Below, piece after piece: positions 27,199 to 37,551 of a DNA stretch of 64,000 bases. The notes beneath the pieces were generated by a model. It saw only the letters and a program-made list of their open reading frames with translations. It was not told the DNA's origin and searched no databases. The position numbers were made by a program, and so were the translations under genes. Each line of letters opens with the position of its first letter. The stretch's first letter is position 1. This DNA is from 20CM-2-55-15 sp963738025. GTDB taxonomy: Bacteria > Acidobacteriota > Terriglobia > 20CM-2-55-15. The stretch is taken from the NCBI GenBank assembly GCA_963738025.1, contig CAVTWA010000001.1, forward strand, positions 310,001 to 374,000, given 5' to 3'.

Positions 27199-29933
27199 TC
27201 ACTGGCTTCCTGACCAAGGGGAGTTCTAACTTGAACGACGTTCCTACGCCTTGCTTGCTGTCTACCGAAATGTTTCCGCCATGCTCCTGAATAATTCCGT
27301 AGCTGACGGAAAGGCCCAACCCCGTGCCCTTCCCTGCGGCTTTCGTCGTGAAGAACGGATCGTATATCTTTTTGACATTCTCGCGGCTGATTCCGACGCC
27401 GGTATCCTGTACGAGGATCTCGATCTTCGAATCCCCCGTATCCGTCAAAATGCGCAATTCGCCACCGGCTGGCATGGCGTCCCGGGCATTCACAAACAGA
27501 TTCAGAAAAACCTGCTGTAATTTGCCGGCATTGCCGTATGTCATCGGACAATCGGCTTTCAGTTCACGTTCGACGCGAATCCGCGCAGTCTTGAACTGAT
27601 GTTCCAGCAGAGAAATGGTCTCTGTGATCACCTGATGGATATCGATTTCCGTGAATTCCGTCGCGCTCGTCCGCGAAAAGTTCAAGAGGCTGTTCACGAT
27701 TTCGGAAGCGCGAAACGTCTGCTTCGTGATCTTTTCGAGGAGCTTATGCCGCGAATCTTCAGGGCTGATTTCTTTGCGCAACATCTGAGAATAACTCGAA
27801 ATCACGGCAAGCGGGGTATTCACTTCATGGGCCACCCCGGCTGCAAGCAGGCCTATGGACGTGAGTTTCTCATTCTGAATGAGTTGGTCTTCCAGGCGGA
27901 TCCGGTCGGTGATGTTGTCGATGATGATCAGCGTTCCGCGCGTGGCGCCCGCTTTGTCCACAAGCGATGTCGCGGAGAAATTCACGATCAGGCCATTCCA
28001 TGCCTGTTTATACAGGTTGCGGATATCCGCCAGCCGCTGCAGGAAATCGGCCGGAATGATCTCTTCGGTTTCGCGTGCCGAGCGTCTCGTCGCGGTTCAG
28101 GCCGGTCAGCGCTTCCAGAGCGCGGTTCCAGCCCACGATCCGTCCTTCGACATCTTCGACCACGACACCGACGTTAATCGACTCAATGATGTTCTCGCTG
28201 AAATCCTTCAGGCTCTGATATTCCGCCGCCTTCTGTTCCAGCGAACGGTACAGCCGCGCGTTCTCGAGAGCGATACCGACGTAATCCGACACCGTTTCCA
28301 GCAGGTCCAGGTCTTCAGTCGTCAGGTAATCGCCATTCCGCGTTCGTCCCAGAGCGATGTACGCGATCACGCGATCCTTCACCTTGCAGGGGATGAAATA
28401 GTTCAAGTTATGAAGATCATTCTCGAAAAAGATGTGACGCCGCCCCGTCGATGATTTCAGGAAGGAGAAATCCGCATTCTCCGGAAACTGAAGTCCCCGG
28501 ACTCTTGCCGGCAGGAATCGCGAAGGATCGAGCGGGTGCTCCATGAAAATCGCCGCCCGGTCGACGAACAATGCGCGCCCCAGGCGATCCACGATGCGAT
28601 CCAGCATGTTCTCTAAATCGATTTCTGAAGCGAGCGTCCGGCCGAAGTCGATCAGCGTCTGCCGCACATCATACCGGTCGCGGTAGAAAACCTTATCCAG
28701 CCAGACCTGAAACTGGTCCTTGATCGGCGTAAACAACAACGCCGCAATGATTGTAGCGACGAGCCGGGTGACAAAGCTGAATGGTTCGAAACCCGCGCCC
28801 AGTTCACCGACGAAAACGACGACCGTGGCATACAGCACGATCACCGATGCCGTTGCCAGCGTGTAGGTGACGCCGCGCTTGAAAATGATATCCACGTCCA
28901 TCAGCCGGTAGCGATGGATGGCGTAACCGAACGAAATGGGAATAAGAATCAGAGGGAAAATCGCGAAGTCCACATATGTCTCGGAAATCGCTCCAGCCAG
29001 TCGTGGAATCGTCTGCATGACAAAGTAAGGCACTACCGCCAGTGCGGTGCCTCTTGTCACCCATTTCATCTGCTGCCGCAGTTCCGGCGTTCGCACCGTG
29101 CGGTACGTCTGCAGCAGCGCAACTGCGCTCAGAACAAAGTAAATCGCGAAAAGCGCCTCGCCAAGGTTATCGAGCATGTCGCGCAGTTCGATGGGCGACG
29201 GCACGGCGCTGATCACCCCGTTGATAAATGCGACTTGCGCCAGCATAACGAATGCGCCCGGCAGGTAGATGGCATACAGCACCCCGGGACGGTCTTTGAT
29301 CCACTTGTTTCGCAACGGGAAGTCCAGACAGAAATGCAGAAACAAGGGCGGCAGCAGCAAGCTCGCAGCGAGATCCGACCAGAAAATCGTCCAATCGAAC
29401 GGATTGAATTTTCCAGTCGCATGAAAGGCGTAGAAGACGAAGGAAACCAGACAGACAAAGTAGAAGTGCAGCGCGTGCGGTGCTCGCGATCTTTTGAGCA
29501 GAACAAAGACGCCGACCAGAAAGTACAAAAGGCCAATGACTTCGAGGTACTCCTGATGGCGAAGGTACTGTGGCGGCGACGGTCCGATGACAACCGTCGT
29601 ATCGACTTCTTTTTCGTTCCTGACGATCGTGTAGGTGGCCCTGGACCACACCCCCAATTCGTAGAGAATCTGCGTGACGTGCCGGTCATTACGAAGCGGC
29701 TGGCCGTCAATGGCCTTTAAAATGTCGCCTCGCTGGATGCCGGCTTTGTCGGCAGGGCCTTCCGGCACAACCACACGAGCCTGGATTCCCGCCGGACCCT
29801 GAATCCAGGAGACACCGTCGTCGGGCGGAACATACCTGCGCTTCTGCTGAACATTCAGGGCCCCCAGAATGAGGACCGCGATGGTCAGCAGAACGGTCGC
29901 GACATACTTAAAGGAAAAAATCTTTCGCCCCAT
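27191..29933 (-). CDS. membrane histidine kinase with PDZ, GAF and PAS domains (frameshifted)
   Basis: Two frames join into one kinase of about 913 residues. The first has TM1 (about 10-28), an exposed PDZ-like domain (about 45-115, 'EGPADKAGIQRGDILKAIDG'), about seven further TM helices (120-380), a GAF domain (about 430-560) and the start of a PAS ('EGRIVGWNRALEALTGLNRD'). The second continues with the PAS end, HisKA 'AAGVAHEVNTPLAVISSYSQ' with the phospho-His, and HATPase 'KGTGLGLSVSYGIIQEHGG'. The break is an AAA run (TTT on plus, 28069-28071); dropping one base gives LGTRTEEIIPADF. A PDZ between TM1 and the TM bundle suggests sensing of protein C-termini or peptides at the envelope. It is coupled to the NtrC-type regulator. 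Confidence 0.85.
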
Positions 29934-30045
29934 TTATCTCCAAGACCTAGCAACCTAAGTTCCACCAAATATTGAAGATAACGCTAAACTTAAGCCGATC
30001 AGCAGGCTGCGCCATATGAATTACCATATCCGCGTACCGTTTTTT

Positions 30046-30072
30046 GTAGGCGCGGTGTGTGACCGCGCCTGC
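30046..30072. repeat. short palindromic repeat (family B)
   Basis: GTAGGCGCGGTGTGTGACCGCGCCTGC forms a hairpin just after the barrel-protein stop in the 145-bp gap before the kinase operon. Relatives are at 43208-43235 and, within a coding region, at 62414-62438. Confidence 0.7.
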
Positions 30073-30078
30073 TGAAAC

Positions 30079-31716
30079 TTAGAACCGGATATTGATGCCG
30101 CCTTTGACCAACCGTGGGTATTGCCCGATTTGAGTTCGGGAAGCACCGAATGCCTGATCCAGGAGGTTTCGTGCGTCCAGAATCGCCTGGACCCTGCAGG
30201 GAAACATCCGGAATGTCGGAAGGTTCTGCGCTATGGAAAGGCTGAGAGTCGGATCGTTGTATTCCATCAAACGCTGGTACGGATCCAACCGTGAGGCGGA
30301 GAAGTCGGAAGTCCACCGGTAAACCGTCGTGATCTCGGTTTGGGTCGCCGTGACGTCGGCCTTGAACCGCGCCGTGACCATATGGAATTTCCGGCGTATG
30401 AGTTGTTCATTCATGTCTTCGAAGGTTGTGGCGCGCGCGTCGATTCCGACGCCATTCACGGCCGTGTAGCCGACGCCGGCTTCGAACATCCGGAACTTGC
30501 GATTCATATTGAGTCGGAGGCCTTCGGATGGCATGTTACTGGTATCCAGCAGCAGGATATTGCTTCGCCCATCCGGCATTCCCATGAACAGGGCTTCAAC
30601 GTCGGTCCGGTCGCGGAAAGCCGCGGCGCTGAGTTCCAGATTCTCGCCAACAACTCGCGTCAGACCCAGTTCCGCATGCGAATAACGCTCGAGTCCCGGC
30701 GGCACGAGCAAGGTACGGTCGAAGTAATCCCTGCCCCGCACCGGATCATCCGGTGCAACCGGAGCCTGGGACGACATCGTGGCCGTCAGCGTCGTTCGCG
30801 ATTGAGGAACCCAGGAGAGTCCGAAACGAGGACGGAGATAATTGGTGACGGCGACGGTTCCGGCCCGCCCGGCTTCAGCGCCATAATTAAACACCAGGTG
30901 ATCTGACCACTGGAAATCTTCGCCGTAGCGAACCTGTACTTCGCGTGAAGGATCAGTCTGGAGCGGGTCCGCGAACAGAGCGCCTTGACGGACGTCGACT
31001 CCAAGTTCTGCCTTATGGTGCTTCGCCGGCGCAAAGTCGTAGGATGCTCCAATTCCGCGCGGCAGCATCGGTGAATCGTTGTACTGCCCGTGGACGTTGA
31101 CCTTGGTTTGCGGATCCAGAGGCATCGTTACCGAAAACTGGGAGCCCATGCCTTCCGTTGTACCGGAGGACGTCTCTACCGATTTCGAATACAACTGGAA
31201 GTAGCCGCTGTAGTCCGGCCCAAGCACCGTCCTGGCCTGTTCGGATGTTTGACTTGTATCCACCAGCCGAAGCACCGGTTGGGTCGAACGCGAACTGCGG
31301 AGCGTCCAGACGATGTCTTCGGACTGCGATTTATCCCGGGCGACGGCACGCCGCACCACGTCGAGCGCGCTTTGCAAATTCACGGTCAGCACGACGGTGC
31401 CACCTGCATTGAGCTGGACGCCCTGTTTCATTGCCGATAGAAAATGCGGCATGGAAACCTTGACCGTGTATTGCCCGGCGAACAAATTGACGATTGAAAA
31501 CGCGCCTTCTTTGTCGGTCAAGGCGATGCGCTCCGGCACGTTCGGCGCCGACGGCACGATAATAACCATGGCGCCCATGACCGGAATGCCTCCTGAATCA
31601 CGGACGCGACCGCTGATCCCTGCCACATCGCTTCCGCTTGCAAACAGAGGGCAGAGAAGGAGCAGGATGGCCGCCGCGGCCGCTCCTGTCGTAAATCCTT
31701 TCCGCATTCTTTGCAT
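30079..31716 (-). CDS. outer-membrane beta-barrel protein with N-terminal carboxypeptidase-regulatory domain
   Basis: About 545 residues from ATG 31716, chosen because GGGGAG sits five bases ahead (an in-frame ATG exists at 31731). A signal peptide with a strongly hydrophobic core (AAAAAILLLLCPLFASG) is followed by a CarboxypepD_reg-like sandwich (about 35-115, 'GISGRVRDSGGIPVMGAMVI'). The remainder alternates strands as in TonB-dependent-receptor barrels, ending in a terminal Phe (GGINIRF), the usual barrel-insertion signal. A plug domain and TonB box are not obvious, and it is shorter than true receptors. It follows the GWxTD gene by 18 nt, so the two are co-expressed at the envelope. Confidence 0.78.
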   Translation of the reverse strand: MQRMRKGFTTGAAAAAILLLLCPLFASGSDVAGISGRVRDSGGIPVMGAMVIIVPSAPNVPERIALTDKEGAFSIVNLFAGQYTVKVSMPHFLSAMKQGVQLNAGGTVVLTVNLQSALDVVRRAVARDKSQSEDIVWTLRSSRSTQPVLRLVDTSQTSEQARTVLGPDYSGYFQLYSKSVETSSGTTEGMGSQFSVTMPLDPQTKVNVHGQYNDSPMLPRGIGASYDFAPAKHHKAELGVDVRQGALFADPLQTDPSREVQVRYGEDFQWSDHLVFNYGAEAGRAGTVAVTNYLRPRFGLSWVPQSRTTLTATMSSQAPVAPDDPVRGRDYFDRTLLVPPGLERYSHAELGLTRVVGENLELSAAAFRDRTDVEALFMGMPDGRSNILLLDTSNMPSEGLRLNMNRKFRMFEAGVGYTAVNGVGIDARATTFEDMNEQLIRRKFHMVTARFKADVTATQTEITTVYRWTSDFSASRLDPYQRLMEYNDPTLSLSIAQNLPTFRMFPCRVQAILDARNLLDQAFGASRTQIGQYPRLVKGGINIRF

Positions 31717-31734
31717 CGGTTCTCCCCGCATTAA

Positions 31735-33426
31735 CTAACGGATCGTAAAGGTGTCTCTTCCTGCAATGACTTCTTTAGTCAAATTATCCGTCACCCGGAC
31801 TTGAACGGAATATTGCCCCGGTTCGAAATCGGCTGTCGGGAACGCTTTGATCACCGTCATCTGAGCCGCGGCATTCGCCAGTTCCGTTGATTGCTCGACG
31901 ATCTTTTTCACTTCCTGATTGTTCTTCGTGATCACCATCTCGAGCGTCGCCGAAGGCTTCTTTGTCGCCTCATCGAGGTTGAGATTGTAGACCTGGAACC
32001 AGAGGTTCACGTTCTTGTCGCGGTCGCGGCGGAATTCATCGGTCACATTCGGACGGACCTTGTCTCCACCGATAACGAACGAGCCCGTGCCGACTTGATT
32101 CGGCGGCAGGTTTTCCACCATCTCAGCCAGAATCAATGAACTCAACTGCAGTTTTTCGTCGGGGAATCTCGGAACGGTCAATCGCTGATTGACCACGCCG
32201 GCATTTCCGCTATTCACATCTTTAACGACGATATCCATCTTGTAGAGCCCGGGCCGCAGCGGAATCACTTTCTGGTAAACGTGAAAACCCTCGAGCTGCT
32301 GTTTGAAGAAGGCGTCCGCAATATCAACGGCAATGGAATCTTCAACAGTACCCCCGGGCGCAATCCGTCCGGTGACGCTCGTGATTTTGATCAGGATGTG
32401 ACCCAGCGCGCGATGGATGCCTTCCGTTTCCTGGAACGCCAGATCTTTATTCGCCAGTGAAATCGTGATTGGCGTCAGCACTGTGTCTTCCGTGACGCGA
32501 ATAAAGTCGGTCCGGTAATTGAAGGGCAGAACGTTGTAGGACAGCTTGGTGGTGATGACCGCCTCGAGATCTTTGTACTTGATCTCGGGTGGCTTATAAA
32601 TGTCGGCCAGCAACTGCAGACGATCGAACGGATTCACCCGCGACGTGTTGCCCAGCGGATTGCCGATCGAAGCGCCCGCGCGGTTAAAGCGTTCCGCTTT
32701 GTCCCTCCCGTTCAATTCTTCGTCAAACGTCAAACCGGCACCCGGCACGTGCAGCAGCGCGTCCTTTTCGCTCGGGTCGATGGTCATGTGGTATTCGCCT
32801 GACATCGAAGGATCGACAAATTCCAGAATCACTTCGTTTCCGATGCCCTCGATGTACCGATACCGCCAGGTTTCGAACGGGAACGTGCTCGTGGTGCCGC
32901 CGCCCTCTTCAATCGGCCGGTCGTAGGTTCCGCCGGATGGATGCGATTCGATCTGGTCCGGTTTCCCGTACATGATGTAGATGCGGCCGCGGTCGCTCTT
33001 CCAGCCAGGGATTCCCGAGGCAAAATGTTCGTTGGCGTAAGCAATACGCTCGTAATGCTCGTCCTTATACTCGTTGTCGATGGTGTCGGGTGTCGGATCC
33101 CGGCGAAGCCAGAACTGTTCGATGAACTGCTCGCGTTCTTCGTCCGTCTTCAGTCTCTTCCATGCCGCGCGCTCTTCGCCCGTGATGATGTACTGCACAT
33201 CCTCGTCAACCCATCGGAGAAGGGCCTTGCTCGCGTTTTCCTGGTCCCGGGATTTCTTTGCCTCCGCCTTGGTCTTGTTATCGGCCTTGGCGTCCTTACC
33301 TGTCACGTTGACCTTTAAGGGGTCCTCGATTTTTTGCTGGTTCTTTGCCTTCTGAGCAATAACGGACAGACAGGTACTCAGAAGAAATAGGGAAGTGAGG
33401 GCGATGGATATCCCCCTTCGGTTCAT
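31735..33426 (-). CDS. GWxTD-domain exported protein
   Basis: About 563 residues from ATG 33426, preferred over 33456 because GAGG lies five bases upstream and the signal peptide (MNRRGISIALTSLFLLSTCL) then starts correctly. A Lys/Asp-rich spacer (about 25-65) precedes the GWxTD domain: 'LRWVDEDVQYIITGEERAAW' near 72, 'FIEQFWLRRDPTPDT' near 105 and 'GWKSDRGRIYIMYGKPDQ' near 140. The C-terminal half has beta-sandwich repeats. The domain is frequent in Acidobacteria and Bacteroidetes; its biochemical function is not established. It is upstream of and coupled to the barrel protein. Confidence 0.88.
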   Translation of the reverse strand: MNRRGISIALTSLFLLSTCLSVIAQKAKNQQKIEDPLKVNVTGKDAKADNKTKAEAKKSRDQENASKALLRWVDEDVQYIITGEERAAWKRLKTDEEREQFIEQFWLRRDPTPDTIDNEYKDEHYERIAYANEHFASGIPGWKSDRGRIYIMYGKPDQIESHPSGGTYDRPIEEGGGTTSTFPFETWRYRYIEGIGNEVILEFVDPSMSGEYHMTIDPSEKDALLHVPGAGLTFDEELNGRDKAERFNRAGASIGNPLGNTSRVNPFDRLQLLADIYKPPEIKYKDLEAVITTKLSYNVLPFNYRTDFIRVTEDTVLTPITISLANKDLAFQETEGIHRALGHILIKITSVTGRIAPGGTVEDSIAVDIADAFFKQQLEGFHVYQKVIPLRPGLYKMDIVVKDVNSGNAGVVNQRLTVPRFPDEKLQLSSLILAEMVENLPPNQVGTGSFVIGGDKVRPNVTDEFRRDRDKNVNLWFQVYNLNLDEATKKPSATLEMVITKNNQEVKKIVEQSTELANAAAQMTVIKAFPTADFEPGQYSVQVRVTDNLTKEVIAGRDTFTIR

Positions 33427-33532
33427 ATACACCTCGACTGGAAAAGCACTCTGCAAGTATTAACGACTAGATATCATAGCATTAGAGGTTTTACAGTCAA
33501 GGGATTAGGCGGATTTTGCTACCATTACCTCG

Positions 33533-34819
33533 ATGCTCGATATCAACTATTTGCGCGATAACATCGACACAGCCCGACAACACCTTTCGAATCGGGGATT
33601 TTCGCTGGACGTAGAGACGTTTAAACGGCTGGATGGTGAGCGAAAAACTATTATCCTTGAGGTCGAGAGGCTCCGGCAGCTTCGCAATACAGCTTCGGAC
33701 GACATCGCCAGACAGATGAAGGAAAAGGCGGACGTTTCGGCCAAACGTAACGAAATGAAAGCCGTATCCCAGCAGATCAAGGAGAAAGAAGAGGCCTTAC
33801 GACCCATCGAAGACCAGCTCTTCCAATTCGTTGCGACGATCCCGAATGTCGCCGATCCCGAGGTCCCGGTCGGACTGACCGAGGATCAGAATGTCGAACT
33901 CCGGCGGATCGGCGAGCCCCCGAAGTTCGATTTCGAGCCGAAGGCGCATTGGGACCTCTGTCCTCCGCTCGGAATCCTCGACCTCGAACGCGCCACCAAA
34001 ATTACCGGCTCGCGCTTTCCGTTGCTGGCGGGCAAAGGCGCGCGTCTGGAACGCGGCCTCATTAACTTCATGCTCGATATACATACAAAGGAGCATGGCT
34101 ACAAAGAGATCGTTCCGCCGTTCATGGCGAATTCGAAGAGCTTCTTCGGCACCAGCCAGCTTCCGAAGTTCGAAGAAGACCTCTTTAAACTGCGCGACAG
34201 CGACTACTACCTGGTTCCAACCGCCGAAGTTCCGGTCACCAACATTTACCGGGACGACATCATCGACGGCGACCGGTTGCCCATAAAGTTCACGGCCTAT
34301 ACGCCGTGCTTCCGCAGCGAGGCAGGATCCTATGGAAAGGACGTCCGCGGCATCTTCCGCCAGCACCAGTTCAATAAGGTCGAGCTTGTCAAATTCGCCC
34401 GGCCCGAGGATTCCAGGGCCGAACTGGAGTCGCTGACGGCCAACGCCGAAGAAATATTGAAGCGGCTGAGGCTTGCTTATCGCGTCGTCATTCACTCGAC
34501 GGGCGACATGAGTTTTGCGGCGTCCAAGAGCTACGACCTCGAAGTCTGGCTGCCCGGGCAGAACGCCTATCGGGAAATCTCGTCGTGCAGCAACTTCGAC
34601 GATTTTCAGGCGCGCCGCGCCAATATCCGCTATCGTCCAAGCGGCGGCGGCAAAGTGCGTTTCGTTCATACGTTGAACGGTTCGGGCCTGGCGGTGGGCC
34701 GCACCTGGATCGCCATCGTTGAAAACTACCAACAACAAGACGGCAGCGTCCTTGTTCCCGAAGCGCTGCGTCCCTATCTGGATGGGGTGAGCGTCATTAT
34801 GCCCGAAACGATCATTTAA
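33533..34819 (+). CDS. serS: seryl-tRNA synthetase
   Basis: 428 residues, full length. The N-terminal antiparallel coiled coil that grips the tRNA-Ser long arm (about 28-105) precedes the class II catalytic domain: motif 2 'FRSEAGSYGKDVRGIFRQHQ' near 260 and motif 3 'NGSGLAVGRTWIAIVEN' near 382. The N-terminus MLDINYLRDNIDTARQHLSN is typical. It charges tRNA-Ser and tRNA-Sec. It is separated by 106 bp from the divergently transcribed GWxTD gene and followed three bases after its stop by the DUF2085 gene. Confidence 0.97.
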   Translation: MLDINYLRDNIDTARQHLSNRGFSLDVETFKRLDGERKTIILEVERLRQLRNTASDDIARQMKEKADVSAKRNEMKAVSQQIKEKEEALRPIEDQLFQFVATIPNVADPEVPVGLTEDQNVELRRIGEPPKFDFEPKAHWDLCPPLGILDLERATKITGSRFPLLAGKGARLERGLINFMLDIHTKEHGYKEIVPPFMANSKSFFGTSQLPKFEEDLFKLRDSDYYLVPTAEVPVTNIYRDDIIDGDRLPIKFTAYTPCFRSEAGSYGKDVRGIFRQHQFNKVELVKFARPEDSRAELESLTANAEEILKRLRLAYRVVIHSTGDMSFAASKSYDLEVWLPGQNAYREISSCSNFDDFQARRANIRYRPSGGGKVRFVHTLNGSGLAVGRTWIAIVENYQQQDGSVLVPEALRPYLDGVSVIMPETII

Positions 34820-34822
34820 CCG

Positions 34823-35212
34823 ATGCCTTCTGCTGCGCTCCTCGCCGGCTCAACTCTGTGGTGTCTTGCGATTCTGGCCGCGCCGGCGTTCGGTTTCGCC
34901 TGGCTGTACGAGTTGTTTTCCAGAATCTGCCATCAGGATGCAACCCGCTCGTGGCACCTGTTCGGCCATCAGCTTCCGGTTTGCATCCGCTGCACTTCGA
35001 TTTATTTTGCATTCACAGCCTCATTGTGGGCCGGACTCAAGCCCAACGCGCGCTGGCTGCGCGGCTCTCTGGCCATCATGGCTGCGGAGTTCATCGCCGC
35101 ACGGCTGATTCTGGACGCGGCGATGCTGCGCTCTGTCTCCGGAATTCTGGTCGGCTTAACCGCTGCGCCCTTCGTCAGGCAAGGCATCGAGGAACTCCGT
35201 GGCGCAATGTAA
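34823..35212 (+). CDS. DUF2085 membrane protein
   Basis: 129 residues. A hydrophobic helix (about 5-27) precedes the conserved box FSRICHQDATRSWHLFGHQL and 'VCIRCTSIYFAFTASLW' (about 32-70), whose CHQ, H and CxRCT residues define this family, possibly a metal or redox site at the membrane face. Two more helices follow. The function is not known. It starts three bases after the serS stop and its end overlaps the zinc-ribbon gene by 14 nt. Confidence 0.82.
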   Translation: MPSAALLAGSTLWCLAILAAPAFGFAWLYELFSRICHQDATRSWHLFGHQLPVCIRCTSIYFAFTASLWAGLKPNARWLRGSLAIMAAEFIAARLILDAAMLRSVSGILVGLTAAPFVRQGIEELRGAM

Positions 35213-35828
35213 ACAATGCGGCACCGAGCTGCCGGAACACGCAAAATTCTGCCTGCAATGCGGCGCTCCCGTTCAGCCGGAAGAGCCCGAACCGCCGCTG
35301 CCCGTGCGGCCGGCGCCGCCGCCGCGGGAACTGGATTTCCTTCAGCCGGCCCTGACGGGTGGCATGTTTCTGGGAGTGCTGTCGTCGCTCCCCATCATCG
35401 CCGCGGGAAATATTTTTTGCTGTATGTGGGTCCTTCTGGGCGGCGCGATAGCCACAGTCCTGCTGACGCGGCAGCGGCCGCTTTCCGGAATCAGCTATGG
35501 CGATGGGGCGTTTGCGGGCGTATTGAGCGGCTTGTTTGGCGCGGTCTTCGGAACCGTCGTTCAACTGGCCTCCCGCGCTATCGCCGCCCGCTTCTTCGAA
35601 AATCAGCAGCAGCAACTCGAGCAGATATTGAACCAGGTGGGTGCCGAAGGCCCCATGCGGGACTTTGTCCTCCGCGCCGCATCCGGTGAGATTTCCACCG
35701 CCACGGTGCTCTTCACATTCATTACGAACCTGCTGATGTTCGCGTTGTTCGCAATGATCGGCGGGATACTGGCTCTCGCCATCATGAGAAAGAGGGGACA
35801 AAACACAAGAGGCACAAGAAGCGCATAA
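35199..35828 (+). CDS. zinc-ribbon membrane protein
   Basis: 209 residues from GTG 35199. An N-terminal zinc ribbon (CKQCGTELPEHAKFCLQCGA, residues 4-23) and a Pro-rich spacer precede four hydrophobic segments (about 58-80, 83-97, 110-135 and 170-195) with Gly-rich turns, a DUF4199/permease-like layout. It is co-transcribed with serS and DUF2085. The last residues (RGQNTRGTRSA) are encoded by one arm of the inverted repeat at 35803-35865, suggesting that repeat insertion changed the original C-terminus. Function unknown. Confidence 0.75.
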   Translation: MAQCKQCGTELPEHAKFCLQCGAPVQPEEPEPPLPVRPAPPPRELDFLQPALTGGMFLGVLSSLPIIAAGNIFCCMWVLLGGAIATVLLTRQRPLSGISYGDGAFAGVLSGLFGAVFGTVVQLASRAIAARFFENQQQQLEQILNQVGAEGPMRDFVLRAASGEISTATVLFTFITNLLMFALFAMIGGILALAIMRKRGQNTRGTRSA

Positions 35829-35865
35829 GGTTTTGGTCCATATGTGCCTTTTGTGCCTCTTGTGG
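35803..35865. repeat. inverted repeat at the convergent end of the zinc-ribbon gene and groL
   Basis: Imperfect arms (left 35803-35827, cacaagaggcacaagaag...; right 35840-35865) form a hairpin between two converging genes, fitting a bidirectional terminator. It is the same text family as the repeat before acs. The left arm lies in the coding end of the zinc-ribbon gene. Confidence 0.7.
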
Positions 35866-35876
35866 TTTCTTCTTAA

Positions 35877-37520
35877 TTAGTCGAAGTCCTCGTAACCCCC
35901 GCCACCACCCGGCATCGGCGGACCGGCTTTCTTCTTCTCCGGCATTTCGGCGATGATGGCTTCGGTCGTCAACAGCAGCCCCGCGATCGAAGACGCATTC
36001 TGAATCGCCACGCGCACGACCTTCGTCGGATCGAGCACGCCGGCTTCGACCAGATCCTGCACAATCTCTTCGTCGGCGTTGAACCCGGTTGAGGGATTGC
36101 TCTCGTTACGGACCTTGTCGACAATGATCGCGCCGTCGAAGCCGGCGTTGGCCGCGATCATCCGAACCGGCTCTTCGACACAGCGCCGGATAATATTGAC
36201 GCCGGTCTTCACATCGCCTTCCATGTTTTTCGCCAGTTTATCCAGAGCCTTCTGCGTCCGCAGCAGGGCGGTGCCGCCGCCCGGAACCACACCCTCTTCA
36301 ATCGCGGCTTTCGTCGCATGCAGCGCGTCTTCCACGCGGGCCTTGAGTTCCTTCATCTCGAGTTCCGTCGAGGCGCCGACGCGAATTACGGCCACGCCGC
36401 CGGCGATCTTCGCCAGCCGCTCCTGCAGTTTTTCGCGGTCATAGTCCGACGTGGTGTCTTCCATCTGCGTCCGGATTTGTTTGATCCGTCCCTCGATGGC
36501 GTTTTTCTTGCCGGCGCCTTCCACGATCGTCGTGTTGTCTTTGTCGATCACGACTTTCTTGGCCCGGCCCAGGTCGGACAGCTGAACGTTCTCGAGCTTG
36601 ATGCCGAGATCTTCGGTGATCGCCCGGCCGCCCGTCAGAGTCGCGATGTCTTCCATGATCGCTTTTCGCCGGTCGCCGAACGCCGGCGCTTTTACCGCCG
36701 CCACTTTCAATGTGCCGCGGATCTTGTTCACCACCAGAGTGGCCAGGGCTTCGCCTTCCACTTCTTCGGCGATGATCACCAGAGAACGGCCTTCCCGCGC
36801 CACTTGTTCGAGCACCGGAATCAGGTCCCGCATTGCGGCGATCTTCTTTTCGTGAATGAGGATGAGCGGATCTTCCATAACCGCTTCCATCCGGTCCGGA
36901 TTGGTGACGAAGTAGGGCGACAGATAGCCGCGATCGAACTGCATGCCTTCGACGAATTCCAGTTCCGTTTTCATCGACCGGGCTTCTTCCACGGTCACAA
37001 CGCCGTCTTTGCCGACCTTCTCCATCGCTTCCGCGATCAGGGAGCCGATCTTCTTGTCGTTATTTGCCGAAATCGATGCCACCTGTTCCTGCTCTTTGTG
37101 GCTCTTCACCGGCTTCGAAATCTTTTTCAACTCTTCCACGATGGTCTCGACGGCCTTGTCGATGCCGCGCTTCAGATCCATCGGATTGGCGCCCGCAGCC
37201 ACGTTCTTGATGCCCTCGCGATAGATGGCTTGAGCCAATACGGTCGCTGTCGTGGTGCCGTCTCCGGCCAGGTCGCTGGTTTTGCTGGCGACTTCTTTCA
37301 CCATCTGCGCGCCCATATTCTCGTAACGATCCTTGAGTTCAATGTCTTTCGCGACGGTCACACCGTCTTTCGTGACCAGCGGCGAACCGAACTTCCGGCT
37401 CAGCACGACATTGCGGCCCTTCGGGCCCAGCGTCACTTTCACGGTGTTGGCTAAAGCGTCCACGCCGCGGAGCATCGCAGCTCGCGCATCTTCACGGTAT
37501 CTCAGCTCTTTTGCAGCCAT
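35877..37520 (-). CDS. groL: chaperonin GroEL (60 kDa)
   Basis: 547 residues, full length: 'NTVKVTLGPKGRNVVL' near 25, the nucleotide site GDGTTTATVLAQ near 86 and 'EGVVPGGGTALLR' near 404. It ends GPPMPGGGGGYEDFD rather than in GGM repeats. It folds proteins as a double ring with GroES. An AGGAGGAGA site precedes the ATG, and a perfect CIRCE element lies 32 nt upstream, so HrcA heat-shock control is expected. No groES is adjacent, so this is probably a separate copy or its partner is encoded elsewhere. The neighbouring clpB-hsp20 operon makes this a heat-shock locus. Confidence 0.96.
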   Translation of the reverse strand: MAAKELRYREDARAAMLRGVDALANTVKVTLGPKGRNVVLSRKFGSPLVTKDGVTVAKDIELKDRYENMGAQMVKEVASKTSDLAGDGTTTATVLAQAIYREGIKNVAAGANPMDLKRGIDKAVETIVEELKKISKPVKSHKEQEQVASISANNDKKIGSLIAEAMEKVGKDGVVTVEEARSMKTELEFVEGMQFDRGYLSPYFVTNPDRMEAVMEDPLILIHEKKIAAMRDLIPVLEQVAREGRSLVIIAEEVEGEALATLVVNKIRGTLKVAAVKAPAFGDRRKAIMEDIATLTGGRAITEDLGIKLENVQLSDLGRAKKVVIDKDNTTIVEGAGKKNAIEGRIKQIRTQMEDTTSDYDREKLQERLAKIAGGVAVIRVGASTELEMKELKARVEDALHATKAAIEEGVVPGGGTALLRTQKALDKLAKNMEGDVKTGVNIIRRCVEEPVRMIAANAGFDGAIIVDKVRNESNPSTGFNADEEIVQDLVEAGVLDPTKVVRVAIQNASSIAGLLLTTEAIIAEMPEKKKAGPPMPGGGGGYEDFD

Positions 37521-37551
37521 GTTTATCTCCTCCTAAATAGTTATAAAGGTG

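Noticed and set aside
36318..37454. 378-codon ORF antisense to groL
   Set aside because: Entirely within the highly conserved groL; the translation is rich in His, Phe and Arg with no motifs.
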